Origin: Parolsenella massiliensis
GTDB lineage: Bacteria > Actinomycetota > Coriobacteriia > Coriobacteriales > Atopobiaceae
Assembly (NCBI RefSeq): GCF_900143685.1
Contig: NZ_LT671675.1
Coordinates: 161,111 to 225,110, forward strand
Length of the DNA stretch: 64,000 bases
Direction of reading: 5' to 3'
The notes under the pieces were generated by a model. That model was not told the origin of the DNA and did not search any database. It was given only the letters and a program-made list of their open reading frames with translations. Below are positions 44,483 to 51,762 of this stretch, piece by piece. The stretch's first letter is position 1. Each line of letters begins with the position of its first letter. The position numbers were made by a program, and so were the translations under genes.

Positions 44483-46363
44483 CTACCCGTTGTCTGCGAT
44501 GACCTCGAGGAACGCCTCGCCATAGCGCTCGGCCTTCTTTGTCCCCACGCCCGACACCTCGAGCAGCTCGTCTGGCGTTGTGGGACGCTTGCGGCACATG
44601 TCCTCGAGCGTGGCGTTGTTGAAGATGAGGTAGGGAGGGACCTGCTGCTCGCGGGCAAGCCGTGTGCGCAGGGAGCGCAGGGCCTCGAAGAGCTCTGCCT
44701 GCTCAGGCGTGAGGTCCGGCAACTCTGCCGCGGACGTGCCACGCGTGCGCCCCTCGGGCCTTGGCTTGCGGGGCCTTCCCTTGGCGACGCGCATGACGAA
44801 CGGCTTGTCGCCCTTCATGAACACGGCGCCGCGCCCGGCGAGGGCGAGCGTGGGGTAGTCTCCCTGCGTGCGCGTGAGGAACTCGCGGTAGACGAGCTCG
44901 TCGATGATGGCGCAGATGCGTGGGACGGGGACGTCGGCCATGATCCCGTAGGTGGAAAGGCTGTCCCAGCCGCGCTCGAGGACCTTGGCGGCCTTGGAAC
45001 CGCGCAGGATGTCGACGATGGAGCCGGCGCCCACGCTCGTGGCGGGATTGCCGCAGGCGATTGCGTGTTGGCGCACGCGAGCCACGCAGCTCAGGATCTT
45101 GAGCGCGTTCGTGCGCTCGTCGACCTCCTCGTAGTCTGCGAGGCAGTTGCCGCAGTTTCCGCAGTAGGCGGGGGCCTCCTCGCCAAAGTGGCGCAGGATG
45201 AACGAACGGAGGCAGTCCGTGGTCGTTGCGTAGAAGACCATCTGGCGCAGGCGCTGCTCGTCTGCCTCGTGCATGGCCTTGAGCTGCTCGGGCGTGAGAT
45301 CGGTGCGCTCCGTGCGGCTCAGGAGAAACTCTGCGGTGTGGACGTCTCCGGCGGTGTAGAGCAGCAGACATTCCGCCTTCGTGCCGTCTCGCCCGGCGCG
45401 GCCCGCCTCCTGGTAGTAGTTCTCGAGCGACAGAGGCAGGTTGTAGTGGACGACGTAGCTCACGTTGCTCTTGTCGATGCCCATGCCAAACGCGTTCGTG
45501 GCCACCATGACGGAGCTGCGGTCATAGATGAAGTCTGCCTGGTTGCGGTCGCGCTCCTCGGGCGAGAGGCCGGCGTGGTAGCGCGTGGCGGCAGCTCCCT
45601 GCTCGCGGAGCATGTCGCAGACGTCCTCGACGGCGCGGCGGCTCATGCAGTAGACGATGCCGGAGCTCTGCTCGTGCGCGCGAACGAACTCGAGGAGCGC
45701 CTTGTCCTTTGCGCGCTTGCCGCTCGGCCGCTCCACGGCAAACGAGAGGTTGGGGCGGTCGAAGCTCGCCACGACGCGAAGCGGGTCTCGCAGGCCAAGC
45801 GTGCCCTCGATGTCCTCGCGAACCTGGCGCGTGGCCGTGGCGGTGAGCGCCATGACGGGCGGGCGCGTGGGCAGCGCGTCGATGAAGCCGCAGATGCGCT
45901 GGTAGCTGGGGCGGAAGTCGTTTCCCCACTGCGAGATGCAGTGCGCCTCGTCCACGGCGAGCAGGCTGAGGCCGTGGCTTTGCACCACGTCGAGAAACGC
46001 CGGGTCTGCCAGGCGTTCGGGGGCCACGTAGACCAGGTTCAGAAGCCCGCGTGACATCTCGGTGAGGATCTGGCTGCGCTCGTGGGCGTCGAGTGAGCTG
46101 TTGAGGCATGCCGCCGCAACGCCAAGCTCACGTAGGGCCATGACCTGGTCTGACATGAGCGAGATGAGCGGCGAGACCACGATGGTGAGGCCGCCGAGCG
46201 CAAGCGCCGGCACCTGGTAGCAGATGGACTTGCCGGCAGACGTCGGCATGACGGCCATGACGTCTCGCCCGGAGATGGCTGCCTCGACGATCTGCTCCTG
46301 GTGGGGGCGAAACGTCGGGTAGCCAAACGTCTGGTGCAGGATGTCGAGGGGGCGCGCGCTCAC
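44483..46363 (-). CDS. recQ: ATP-dependent DNA helicase RecQ
   Basis: A 626-aa helicase with motif 0/Walker A (FRPHQEQIV, MPTSAGKS), DEAH box (LLAVDEAHCISQWGNDFRP), helicase C lobe ending in QEAGRAGRDG and a zinc-binding segment with C-x16-C-x2-C-x2-C spacing near AYCGNCGNCLADY. RQC winged helix and a C-terminal HRDC domain follow (LFEALRSLRTRLAREQQVPPYLIFNNATL). GTG 46363 has AAGGAGG and overlaps the NUDIX stop (GTGA). It repairs stalled forks and initiates recombination; it lies in a repair cluster. Confidence 0.95.
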   Translation of the reverse strand: MSARPLDILHQTFGYPTFRPHQEQIVEAAISGRDVMAVMPTSAGKSICYQVPALALGGLTIVVSPLISLMSDQVMALRELGVAAACLNSSLDAHERSQILTEMSRGLLNLVYVAPERLADPAFLDVVQSHGLSLLAVDEAHCISQWGNDFRPSYQRICGFIDALPTRPPVMALTATATRQVREDIEGTLGLRDPLRVVASFDRPNLSFAVERPSGKRAKDKALLEFVRAHEQSSGIVYCMSRRAVEDVCDMLREQGAAATRYHAGLSPEERDRNQADFIYDRSSVMVATNAFGMGIDKSNVSYVVHYNLPLSLENYYQEAGRAGRDGTKAECLLLYTAGDVHTAEFLLSRTERTDLTPEQLKAMHEADEQRLRQMVFYATTTDCLRSFILRHFGEEAPAYCGNCGNCLADYEEVDERTNALKILSCVARVRQHAIACGNPATSVGAGSIVDILRGSKAAKVLERGWDSLSTYGIMADVPVPRICAIIDELVYREFLTRTQGDYPTLALAGRGAVFMKGDKPFVMRVAKGRPRKPRPEGRTRGTSAAELPDLTPEQAELFEALRSLRTRLAREQQVPPYLIFNNATLEDMCRKRPTTPDELLEVSGVGTKKAERYGEAFLEVIADNG

Positions 46364-46953
46364 AGGCGGCCTCCTTCCGCGGATATGGGCGTGGGCGGGT
46401 CGATGAGCCCGCGCGTGACGGCGCGTGCATAGGCGGCCAGTCCCGCGCCGTGCCTGAACTCTCCGGAGGCGATGAGGGCCGCAAGCTCGCCAAGGGGCAC
46501 CTCGCGTCTGCGGATGCTCTCGCTGGGGTCTGGGTGCGCGCTCCCGGCATGGGCGTCGCAGCGGGCGAGGAACAGGTGGATGGTCTCTGCCGTGGCGCCG
46601 GGCGAGGGGTGGAAGGGGCCAAGGTCGACGAGCTCGCGTGCCGTGTATCCGGTCTCCTCGGCAAGCTCGCGGACGGCGGTGCGGGAGGGCTGCTCGCCCG
46701 GGTCGATGGCGCCTGCCGGAAGCTCTACCTGCATGCTGCCCGTTGCCGGGCGAAACTGCCTGATGAGCACCGTGCGGGCGTGAGCGCCCTCGCCGATGAC
46801 GGGCAGGACGCACACGCCGGGGCGTATGCGCAGAAACGAGTAGGGAAACTCCCCTCCGTTGACGTGAAGGCTTCCCACGGAGACCTGGAAGCGGTCTGCG
46901 TCCAGGCATTGCCGCTCCACGTAGCTGGCCTCGTTCGTCTCGCTCTCCATCAT
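46360..46953 (-). CDS. NUDIX hydrolase (ADP-ribose pyrophosphatase-like)
   Basis: A 197-aa hydrolase with a complete Nudix box from Gly81 (GAIDPGEQPSRTAVRELAEETGY), whose RELAEE carries the Mg-binding glutamates. The preceding RQFRPATGSMQVELPAG is typical of ADP-ribose pyrophosphatases (NudF type). Two ATGs are adjacent; either 46953 or 46950 follows AAGGGAG. It is translationally coupled to recQ and may clear ADP-ribose or oxidised nucleotides. Confidence 0.88.
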   Translation of the reverse strand: MMESETNEASYVERQCLDADRFQVSVGSLHVNGGEFPYSFLRIRPGVCVLPVIGEGAHARTVLIRQFRPATGSMQVELPAGAIDPGEQPSRTAVRELAEETGYTARELVDLGPFHPSPGATAETIHLFLARCDAHAGSAHPDPSESIRRREVPLGELAALIASGEFRHGAGLAAYARAVTRGLIDPPTPISAEGGRL

Positions 46954-47001
46954 GCTCCCTTCCGCGTCGTTGCCCCGATTGTACGCGCCGCGCCCATATT
47001 C

Positions 47002-47376
47002 CTAGCGCTGCCAGTCGAGCTCCCATATGTCCTCGAACAGGATGCGAGGACCAGGAGCTGCGCCCCTCCCCGCAAGCTCGAGCGTCCGAAACGTTGCGTC
47101 CACCTGGCGAACCGTGCCCGTGGTGGTCACGTAGGCGCTGTGGGCGTAGTGGACCACGGAGACGACGTCTCCCTTGCGCAGACGGGCGAGCATGCGCGAT
47201 ATGCGCTCCGCCCGTTCCTCGGTCATGGCATGCCGGGGCTCGGCCGTGCACTCCTGCTCGCGGACGAGGTCGTAGTAGCCGTTGAGTGCCGCGAACGGCA
47301 TGAACTGCGAGACGTCCGACGCACGCGTGGGCCGAGCCGCTGGCGAGGACGTGCTTCCGAGTCGATTGCTATGCAT
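47002..47376 (-). CDS. YolD-like protein
   Basis: A 124-aa protein. The YolD-like segment is MPFAALNGYYDLVREQE, then RISRMLARLRKGDVVSVVHY, a beta-rich middle, and RILFEDIWELDW at the end. YolD-like proteins are usually encoded next to Y-family polymerases, as here: its ATG lies inside the last codons of the polymerase gene (8-base overlap). It probably assists or restrains that polymerase. The first 20 residues are variable. Confidence 0.8.
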   Translation of the reverse strand: MHSNRLGSTSSPAARPTRASDVSQFMPFAALNGYYDLVREQECTAEPRHAMTEERAERISRMLARLRKGDVVSVVHYAHSAYVTTTGTVRQVDATFRTLELAGRGAAPGPRILFEDIWELDWQR

Positions 47377-48691
47377 TGTGGCCTCCCACCTGCGCGTTTC
47401 TGTCGCGGCCCGTGGCCTCCTCGCGGAAGCTCCTGCCGCGTACGATCGCGTTTTTCCCAAAGCGTTGCTTTACGGCGAGCGTCGCCTGCGTGAGGCGCCG
47501 CTCGCTCTCCTCGGCCCCCACGTCCGTGAAGAGCGTGAGCTCGGCGTCTGCCTCGTTGACGAGCGCCCCAAAGCCAAGGCCAAGGCGCTTCACCATGCGG
47601 TCCTTGTCGACGGCCTCGTCAAACAGCCGCTCGACCTCGCGCATGAGCGCCTCGCGAGACGACGTGTGAGCCACGAGCTTGTGCGAGGCGGCCGCGTGGG
47701 GTCCGCGATGCGCCGCGGCCAGCTCCCAGTCCAGGTCCGTCGTGTGGTAGCCGGCCCACACGGAGACGTGCCCGCACGCCAGGCGCTTGCTCACAAGCTC
47801 GAGCACACCCTCGTCCACCATCTCGCGTATGACGGTGAGCGCCTCGGTCGCCGTGTAGGGCCGCGTGAGCACCTGGCCCACGCTGATGGAGTGCTGCTGC
47901 GGCTCGTAGGACTGGATCTGGGCGATGGTGCAGTTCTCGATGCCGCGCGCGTGCTCCATGAGGTGCGTGGCGTTCACGCCGAACTCGCGCCGAAGCGTTG
48001 CCTCGTCCATGGCGACGATTCCCGCGAGGTCCCGCACGCCGTAGCGCCACTCGAGCCTTCTGGCGATGTTGGGGCCTATCTGCCAGATGTCCGTGATGGG
48101 GCGATGGTGCCAGATCCTGGCGCGGAAGCGCTCCCCGTCCAGGACGCCAATGTGGCTCTCCTCGTGCTTTGCCTGGATGTCGAGGGCAACCTTGGCGAGG
48201 AACAGGTTCGTGCCCACCCCGGCCGTGGCGCAGATTCCCGTCTCCGCGCGCGCTGCGTCCATGAGCATGCGCGCGAGCCCCACGCCGTCCGTGTCATAGA
48301 GCGAAAGGTAGGGGGTGGCGTCGATGAAGCACTCGTCAATCGAGTAGACGTGGATGTCTTCCCTTGCAATGAAGCGCAGATAGATGCTGTAGATCTGCGC
48401 GGAGACCTCCATGTAGCGCTTCATGTGGGGGCGTATGGCGCGGTAGTGGATGCCCTTGGGGATCTGGAACAGGCGCGGCCTGCCCGAGAGGCCCTTTGCC
48501 TTGATGGCGGGGGAGAGGGCCAGGCAGATGGTGCCGGGCCCGCGGCTTGTGTCTGCCACCACGAGGTCCGTCTCGAACGGGTCAAGCCCGTGGTCTATGC
48601 ACTCGACGGAGGCGTAGAAGCTCTTGAGGTCAATGCATAGGTAGATGCGCCCCGTGTCTGTGGGGTCGTTTGGCTGTGCCGCTCCCTGCAT
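47369..48691 (-). CDS. Y-family DNA polymerase (UV-damage repair type)
   Basis: A 440-aa translesion polymerase. The palm motif starts IYLCIDLKSFYASVEC with metal Asp21; the second acidic site is VYSIDECFIDATPYL. A helix-hairpin-helix thumb follows (ITDIWQIGPNIARRLEWRYGVRDLAGI) and then the little-finger domain. The sequence is of the YqjW/UvrX group of Gram-positive bacteria rather than DinB. ATG 48691 has GCGAGGA upstream. A LexA-type box lies 19 bases before the start, implying SOS induction. Confidence 0.92.
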   Translation of the reverse strand: MQGAAQPNDPTDTGRIYLCIDLKSFYASVECIDHGLDPFETDLVVADTSRGPGTICLALSPAIKAKGLSGRPRLFQIPKGIHYRAIRPHMKRYMEVSAQIYSIYLRFIAREDIHVYSIDECFIDATPYLSLYDTDGVGLARMLMDAARAETGICATAGVGTNLFLAKVALDIQAKHEESHIGVLDGERFRARIWHHRPITDIWQIGPNIARRLEWRYGVRDLAGIVAMDEATLRREFGVNATHLMEHARGIENCTIAQIQSYEPQQHSISVGQVLTRPYTATEALTVIREMVDEGVLELVSKRLACGHVSVWAGYHTTDLDWELAAAHRGPHAAASHKLVAHTSSREALMREVERLFDEAVDKDRMVKRLGLGFGALVNEADAELTLFTDVGAEESERRLTQATLAVKQRFGKNAIVRGRSFREEATGRDRNAQVGGHNA

Positions 48692-48709
48692 GGTCCTCGC
48701 CTCTGTCTG

Positions 48710-48723
48710 CAAACACGTGTTCG
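48710..48723. promoter_or_regulatory. LexA-type SOS box upstream of the Y-family polymerase
   Basis: Read on the minus strand the site is CGAACACGTGTTTG, matching CGAAC-N4-GTTYG. It is one base different from the box at 23238-23251. Confidence 0.7.
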
Positions 48724-48830
48724 TACATGACGCATCACATCATGCAACGGATTCCGGACAATATGCAAGGCCCCTTGCGCGTCCACAAAGGCGGCACGAG
48801 GTGTTCGAGGAAGGCGAGGACGCCCGGTGC

Positions 48831-49169
48831 CTAAGCGGTGATTTTTGCGATGAGGTTGCCAAGGCCGCGCGCGCCATAGATCACGGCGGCGACCCATACG
48901 GTTTTGCCATCGACGAAATAGAGAATGGCATATTTGCCCCAGCGAGCCTGGCGAATCTCCGAGCCGTTGGCCGTGGTTCCGACGGTGTGGTTCCTCGCCG
49001 GCATGGTGGCGAGCGACTCTATGACATCAAGAATCCTACTGACCGTGCGTCGTGCGGCTCCAGGCTCCGCCAGTCGTTCGGAGATGTATTCGCGTATCAG
49101 GCGCAGGTCCTCGAGCGCACCATCGCCGATGAGGACCTCAAAGCGCTCGGGCTCATCTTCTGCGCTCAT
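48831..49169 (-). CDS. RelE/ParE-family toxin
   Basis: A 112-aa protein of the ParE/RelE superfamily: an opening strand (FEVLIGDGALEDLRLIREYISERL), a two-helix hairpin, the motif SLATMPARNHTVG and the closing strands IRQARWGKYAILYFVDGKTVWVAAVIYGARG. RelE members cleave ribosomal mRNA; ParE members poison gyrase. This one cannot be assigned. Its ATG overlaps the antitoxin stop (ATGA). Confidence 0.85.
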   Translation of the reverse strand: MSAEDEPERFEVLIGDGALEDLRLIREYISERLAEPGAARRTVSRILDVIESLATMPARNHTVGTTANGSEIRQARWGKYAILYFVDGKTVWVAAVIYGARGLGNLIAKITA

Positions 49170-49459
49170 GCGAGGAGTGCGGCTCGTGCGGAGCCAACGG
49201 ATGTGCCGGAGTTTTTGGCACTCTTGAGGTGGCCCTCGAGGAACGAGGCGAGCTCTGCGTTGCTCATCCGGTCTGCGTTGATGGCGTCTGGGGCCTCTGG
49301 CAGCTTTGCCGCAAAGGGGATGCCTCCCGTGAGGATGATCTGACGCAGGTACATGGTGATGGCGGTGGACATGGGGATGCCGAGCTGCTCGAGCACCCTC
49401 TCCGCTCCCTGTTTGTCCGCTGGGCTAACGCGTAGATTGAGCGTTGCGGTCTTTTCCAT
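49166..49459 (-). CDS. RelB/DinJ-family antitoxin
   Basis: A 97-aa protein with the ribbon-helix-helix start ATLNLRVSPADKQGAERVLEQLGIPMSTAITMYLRQI, as in RelB/DinJ. The C-terminal half (from about 50) is the toxin-wrapping part. ATG 49459 follows AGGGGAG. It is the first gene of the pair and should repress its own promoter, which has a palindrome overlapping the -35 box. Confidence 0.88.
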   Translation of the reverse strand: MEKTATLNLRVSPADKQGAERVLEQLGIPMSTAITMYLRQIILTGGIPFAAKLPEAPDAINADRMSNAELASFLEGHLKSAKNSGTSVGSARAALLA

Positions 49460-49483
49460 GCCAACTCCCCTCATGTTGGGCAA

Positions 49484-49518
49484 ATTGTAACGCAAACGTA
49501 TATGCGATGTAACGTTAC
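49484..49518 (-). promoter_or_regulatory. Promoter and operator of the RelBE-type pair
   Basis: On the minus strand TTACAT (49507-49512) and TACAAT (49484-49489) are 17 bases apart. The palindrome GTAACGTTAC (49509-49518) overlaps the -35 box, and a second TGTAACG lies between the two boxes. The operator also contains the stop codon of queD. Confidence 0.65.
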
Positions 49519-50000
49519 CTGCCTACGTGGCCGTCTCGCGCGTAGAAGGCGCGGTTGTTGGGAGTCTCGTCCACCTCCACCTGCGAGACGGGCAGGCCCT
49601 TCTCGGCCAGGCGGTCAAAGAACCAGTGCGCGAGGTTCTCGGCTGTCGTGCGGAATGGCAGGACGGTGAGCGAGAAGCCCTCGCCCTCGAGTGCGGCCAT
49701 CGTGGTGGGCTTGAGGGAGCCCTCCTCGACGAGAAACGTGTGGTCAAGCTGGTCGGCCACCTCGGCGACGGTGCGCTTGAACACGCCAAAGTCCACGACC
49801 ATGTCGCGCATGGTGCCGTCTGCCGTGCGCGACCCGTCCTCGCGCAGCTCGCCCGCGCCGCCCTGCGCGCCCTGGAGCTGTTCGACCTCGATCGTGGCGA
49901 CGACGCGCCAGCGGTGGCCGTGGAGGTTCTCGCACTTGCCGTAGTAGTCCGTGAGGAAGTGGGCGCCGTCAAAGTGTGCCTCGGCCTGAAGTCCGTACAT
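49515..50000 (-). CDS. queD: 6-carboxy-5,6,7,8-tetrahydropterin synthase (QueD)
   Basis: A 161-aa enzyme of the PTPS family. Zinc ligands His14, His27 and His29 lie in DGAHFLTDYYGKCENLHGHRW, with catalytic Cys23. The later motifs are DMVVDFGVFKR, LDHTFL and TAENLAHWFFDRL, followed by VEVDETPNNRAFY. It is longer than the usual 120 aa because of a Gly/Glu-rich insert at about 42-60. It makes the queuosine precursor, but other que genes are not in the window. AGGGAG precedes the ATG; the XRE regulator gene is 24 bases upstream. Confidence 0.88.
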   Translation of the reverse strand: MYGLQAEAHFDGAHFLTDYYGKCENLHGHRWRVVATIEVEQLQGAQGGAGELREDGSRTADGTMRDMVVDFGVFKRTVAEVADQLDHTFLVEEGSLKPTTMAALEGEGFSLTVLPFRTTAENLAHWFFDRLAEKGLPVSQVEVDETPNNRAFYARDGHVGR

Positions 50001-50024
50001 GGGTCTCCCTGGGGTTTCGCGTCG

Positions 50025-50357
50025 CTAGGGGCGCGTGGGCGAGAGCTCCTCCTCGTGCTTGGCAGGGGATGGCTCCGCCGCGTTTCTCTCGGAGCTATCG
50101 TACTCGACAACGAGCAGCTCCCTCACGTCCACATCGAAGACGTAGGCGATTGAGATGAGCGAGGAGAGCGTTGGGTTGGCAGGCTTGCCCTTCTTGGAGA
50201 TGCCGCGCTCGTACCTCTGATAGGTGTTCGAGGCCATGCCGGCCCGCTCGGCAACCTCCTCCTGCGTGAGCCCGCTGTCCTGGCGAAGGTCGCGCAGGCG
50301 CAGCGACAGGGCTCGCGCAAAGGCGCATTGGGTGGCATATGGCTCGTAAGTCGTCAT
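50025..50357 (-). CDS. XRE-family HTH regulator
   Basis: A 110-aa protein with an XRE helix-turn-helix (RLRDLRQDSGLTQEEVAERAGMASNTYQRYERG), followed by a helix set ISIAYVFDVDVRELLVVEY and a charged tail. ATG 50357 is assumed (GGGGGC upstream is modest); a TTG 19 codons earlier lies in the palindrome 50392-50426. It may control itself and queD through that palindrome. Confidence 0.8.
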   Translation of the reverse strand: MTTYEPYATQCAFARALSLRLRDLRQDSGLTQEEVAERAGMASNTYQRYERGISKKGKPANPTLSSLISIAYVFDVDVRELLVVEYDSSERNAAEPSPAKHEEELSPTRP

Positions 50358-50391
50358 GCCCCCAATATGTGCGGCCGCACCTGGCCGTTCC

Positions 50392-50426
50392 ACCACATAA
50401 AAGTGGTATTGCAACTTTTATGTGGT
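50392..50426. promoter_or_regulatory. Perfect 13-bp inverted repeat upstream of the XRE regulator
   Basis: ACCACATAAAAGT and ACTTTTATGTGGT (50392-50404, 50414-50426) are separated by nine bases and lie about 35 bases before the regulator start. The AT-rich arms suggest an operator covering its promoter. Confidence 0.6.
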
Positions 50427-50592
50427 GCGTACTACGTATGACGAGGTAATGAGGGGCGTATCAGCGAACGTGAACGCTACTCGTAGCTTTCGCGGAAGGC
50501 GAGCTCGCCGGCGAGTGCGGGCGTGGACTTATTGTCAGGATAAGCCCCTAGAATCTTCTCAGAGAGACGGCCGGCGGCAAACGGGAGGCGCC

Positions 50593-51762
50593 ATGAGGCT
50601 TCTGCACATCTCGGACCTGCACATAGGCAAGCGCGTGTGCGAGTTCTCCATGCTCGATGACCAGCGACACGTGCTGTCGCAGGTGATCGATTTGGTGGGG
50701 AAGCGCGGGGTAGATGTCGTGCTCGTTGCCGGGGACCTGTATGACAAGTCGTCTCCCAGCGCAGAGGCCGTGGCGCTTGTGGACTGGTTCGTCCAACGGC
50801 TGGCGGCAACGGGCGCGCAGACCGTGATCATTCCGGGCAACCATGACTCCGCGGAGCGCGTGGCGTATGCGTCTGGGCTGCTTGCGAGCCAGGGGATTCA
50901 CGTGGCGCCCGTGTACGCGGGGCGCATCGAGCCGGTGCGCCTCGCAGACGGGCTCGGCGAGGTTGACGTGTGGCCCATTCCCTACCTGCACATCTCGACC
51001 GTTCGCCACTTTTTCCCAGATGAGAAGATCGCAAACTACACGGACGCCCTGCGCGTGGCAATCGGTGCCTGTGGGCTGCGGCGCGTTGACGATGAGGGCC
51101 GTGCAGTCCGCAACGTCGCCGTGGCGCACCAGTTCGTGACGGCCGGTGGCGTGTCGCCGGAGCGCTGCGACTCCGAGCTGTCCGTGGGCGGCATGGACAA
51201 CGTGGACGTGAGCGTCTTTGACGCATTCGACTACGTGGCCCTGGGTCACATCCACGGTCCCCAGCGCGTGGGACGTGACACCGTGCGCTATGCGGGGTCC
51301 ATCCTCAAGTACTCGCTGTCCGAGTGGCGTGGGCAGAAGTCTGCCACGCTCGTGGAGCTGGGGGAGGCGGGCGCCGAGCCGGCGATCGAGCAGGTGGCGC
51401 TCGAGCCGCTCCATGACCTGCGCCGCGTCCGTGGGCCGCTTGAGCGGCTCATCTCGCCAGAGGTTGCCGACGCGCCGGAGACGAGCCGCGAGGACTACCT
51501 CTATGCGGTGCTCACGGACGAGAACCCCGAGGTGGACGCCATGGCGCGCCTGCGCAACGTCTATCCCAACGTCATGAGCCTCGAGTATGACAACGCGCGC
51601 ACGCGTGCCGCGGGCATCTCCGAGGATGCGGCGCCCGCCGAGGACTCGGCGAGCCCACTCGAGCTGTTCTGCGACTTCTACGAGCAACAGAACGGGAGCG
51701 AGCTCACGGAGGCGCAGCTCGCGGTTGTCAAAGAAGAGCTTGAACGAATCGAGGTGCTCTAG
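50593..51762 (+). CDS. sbcD: Exonuclease subunit SbcD
   Basis: A 389-aa metallophosphoesterase of the Mre11 type. Metal-binding motifs are ISDLHIGK (Asp8, His10), VAGDLYDKS, IPGNHDSAE, VAHQFV and ALGHIHGPQ. With SbcC it forms a nuclease that cuts hairpins and protein-blocked ends. GGGAGG precedes the ATG. The gene is followed directly by sbcC without a gap. Confidence 0.95.
   Translation: MRLLHISDLHIGKRVCEFSMLDDQRHVLSQVIDLVGKRGVDVVLVAGDLYDKSSPSAEAVALVDWFVQRLAATGAQTVIIPGNHDSAERVAYASGLLASQGIHVAPVYAGRIEPVRLADGLGEVDVWPIPYLHISTVRHFFPDEKIANYTDALRVAIGACGLRRVDDEGRAVRNVAVAHQFVTAGGVSPERCDSELSVGGMDNVDVSVFDAFDYVALGHIHGPQRVGRDTVRYAGSILKYSLSEWRGQKSATLVELGEAGAEPAIEQVALEPLHDLRRVRGPLERLISPEVADAPETSREDYLYAVLTDENPEVDAMARLRNVYPNVMSLEYDNARTRAAGISEDAAPAEDSASPLELFCDFYEQQNGSELTEAQLAVVKEELERIEVL

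Noticed and set aside
48645-49343. 232-codon plus-strand frame opposite the toxin-antitoxin pair
   Set aside because: Antisense to the RelBE-type genes and the polymerase start region, which have clear domains and start signals.
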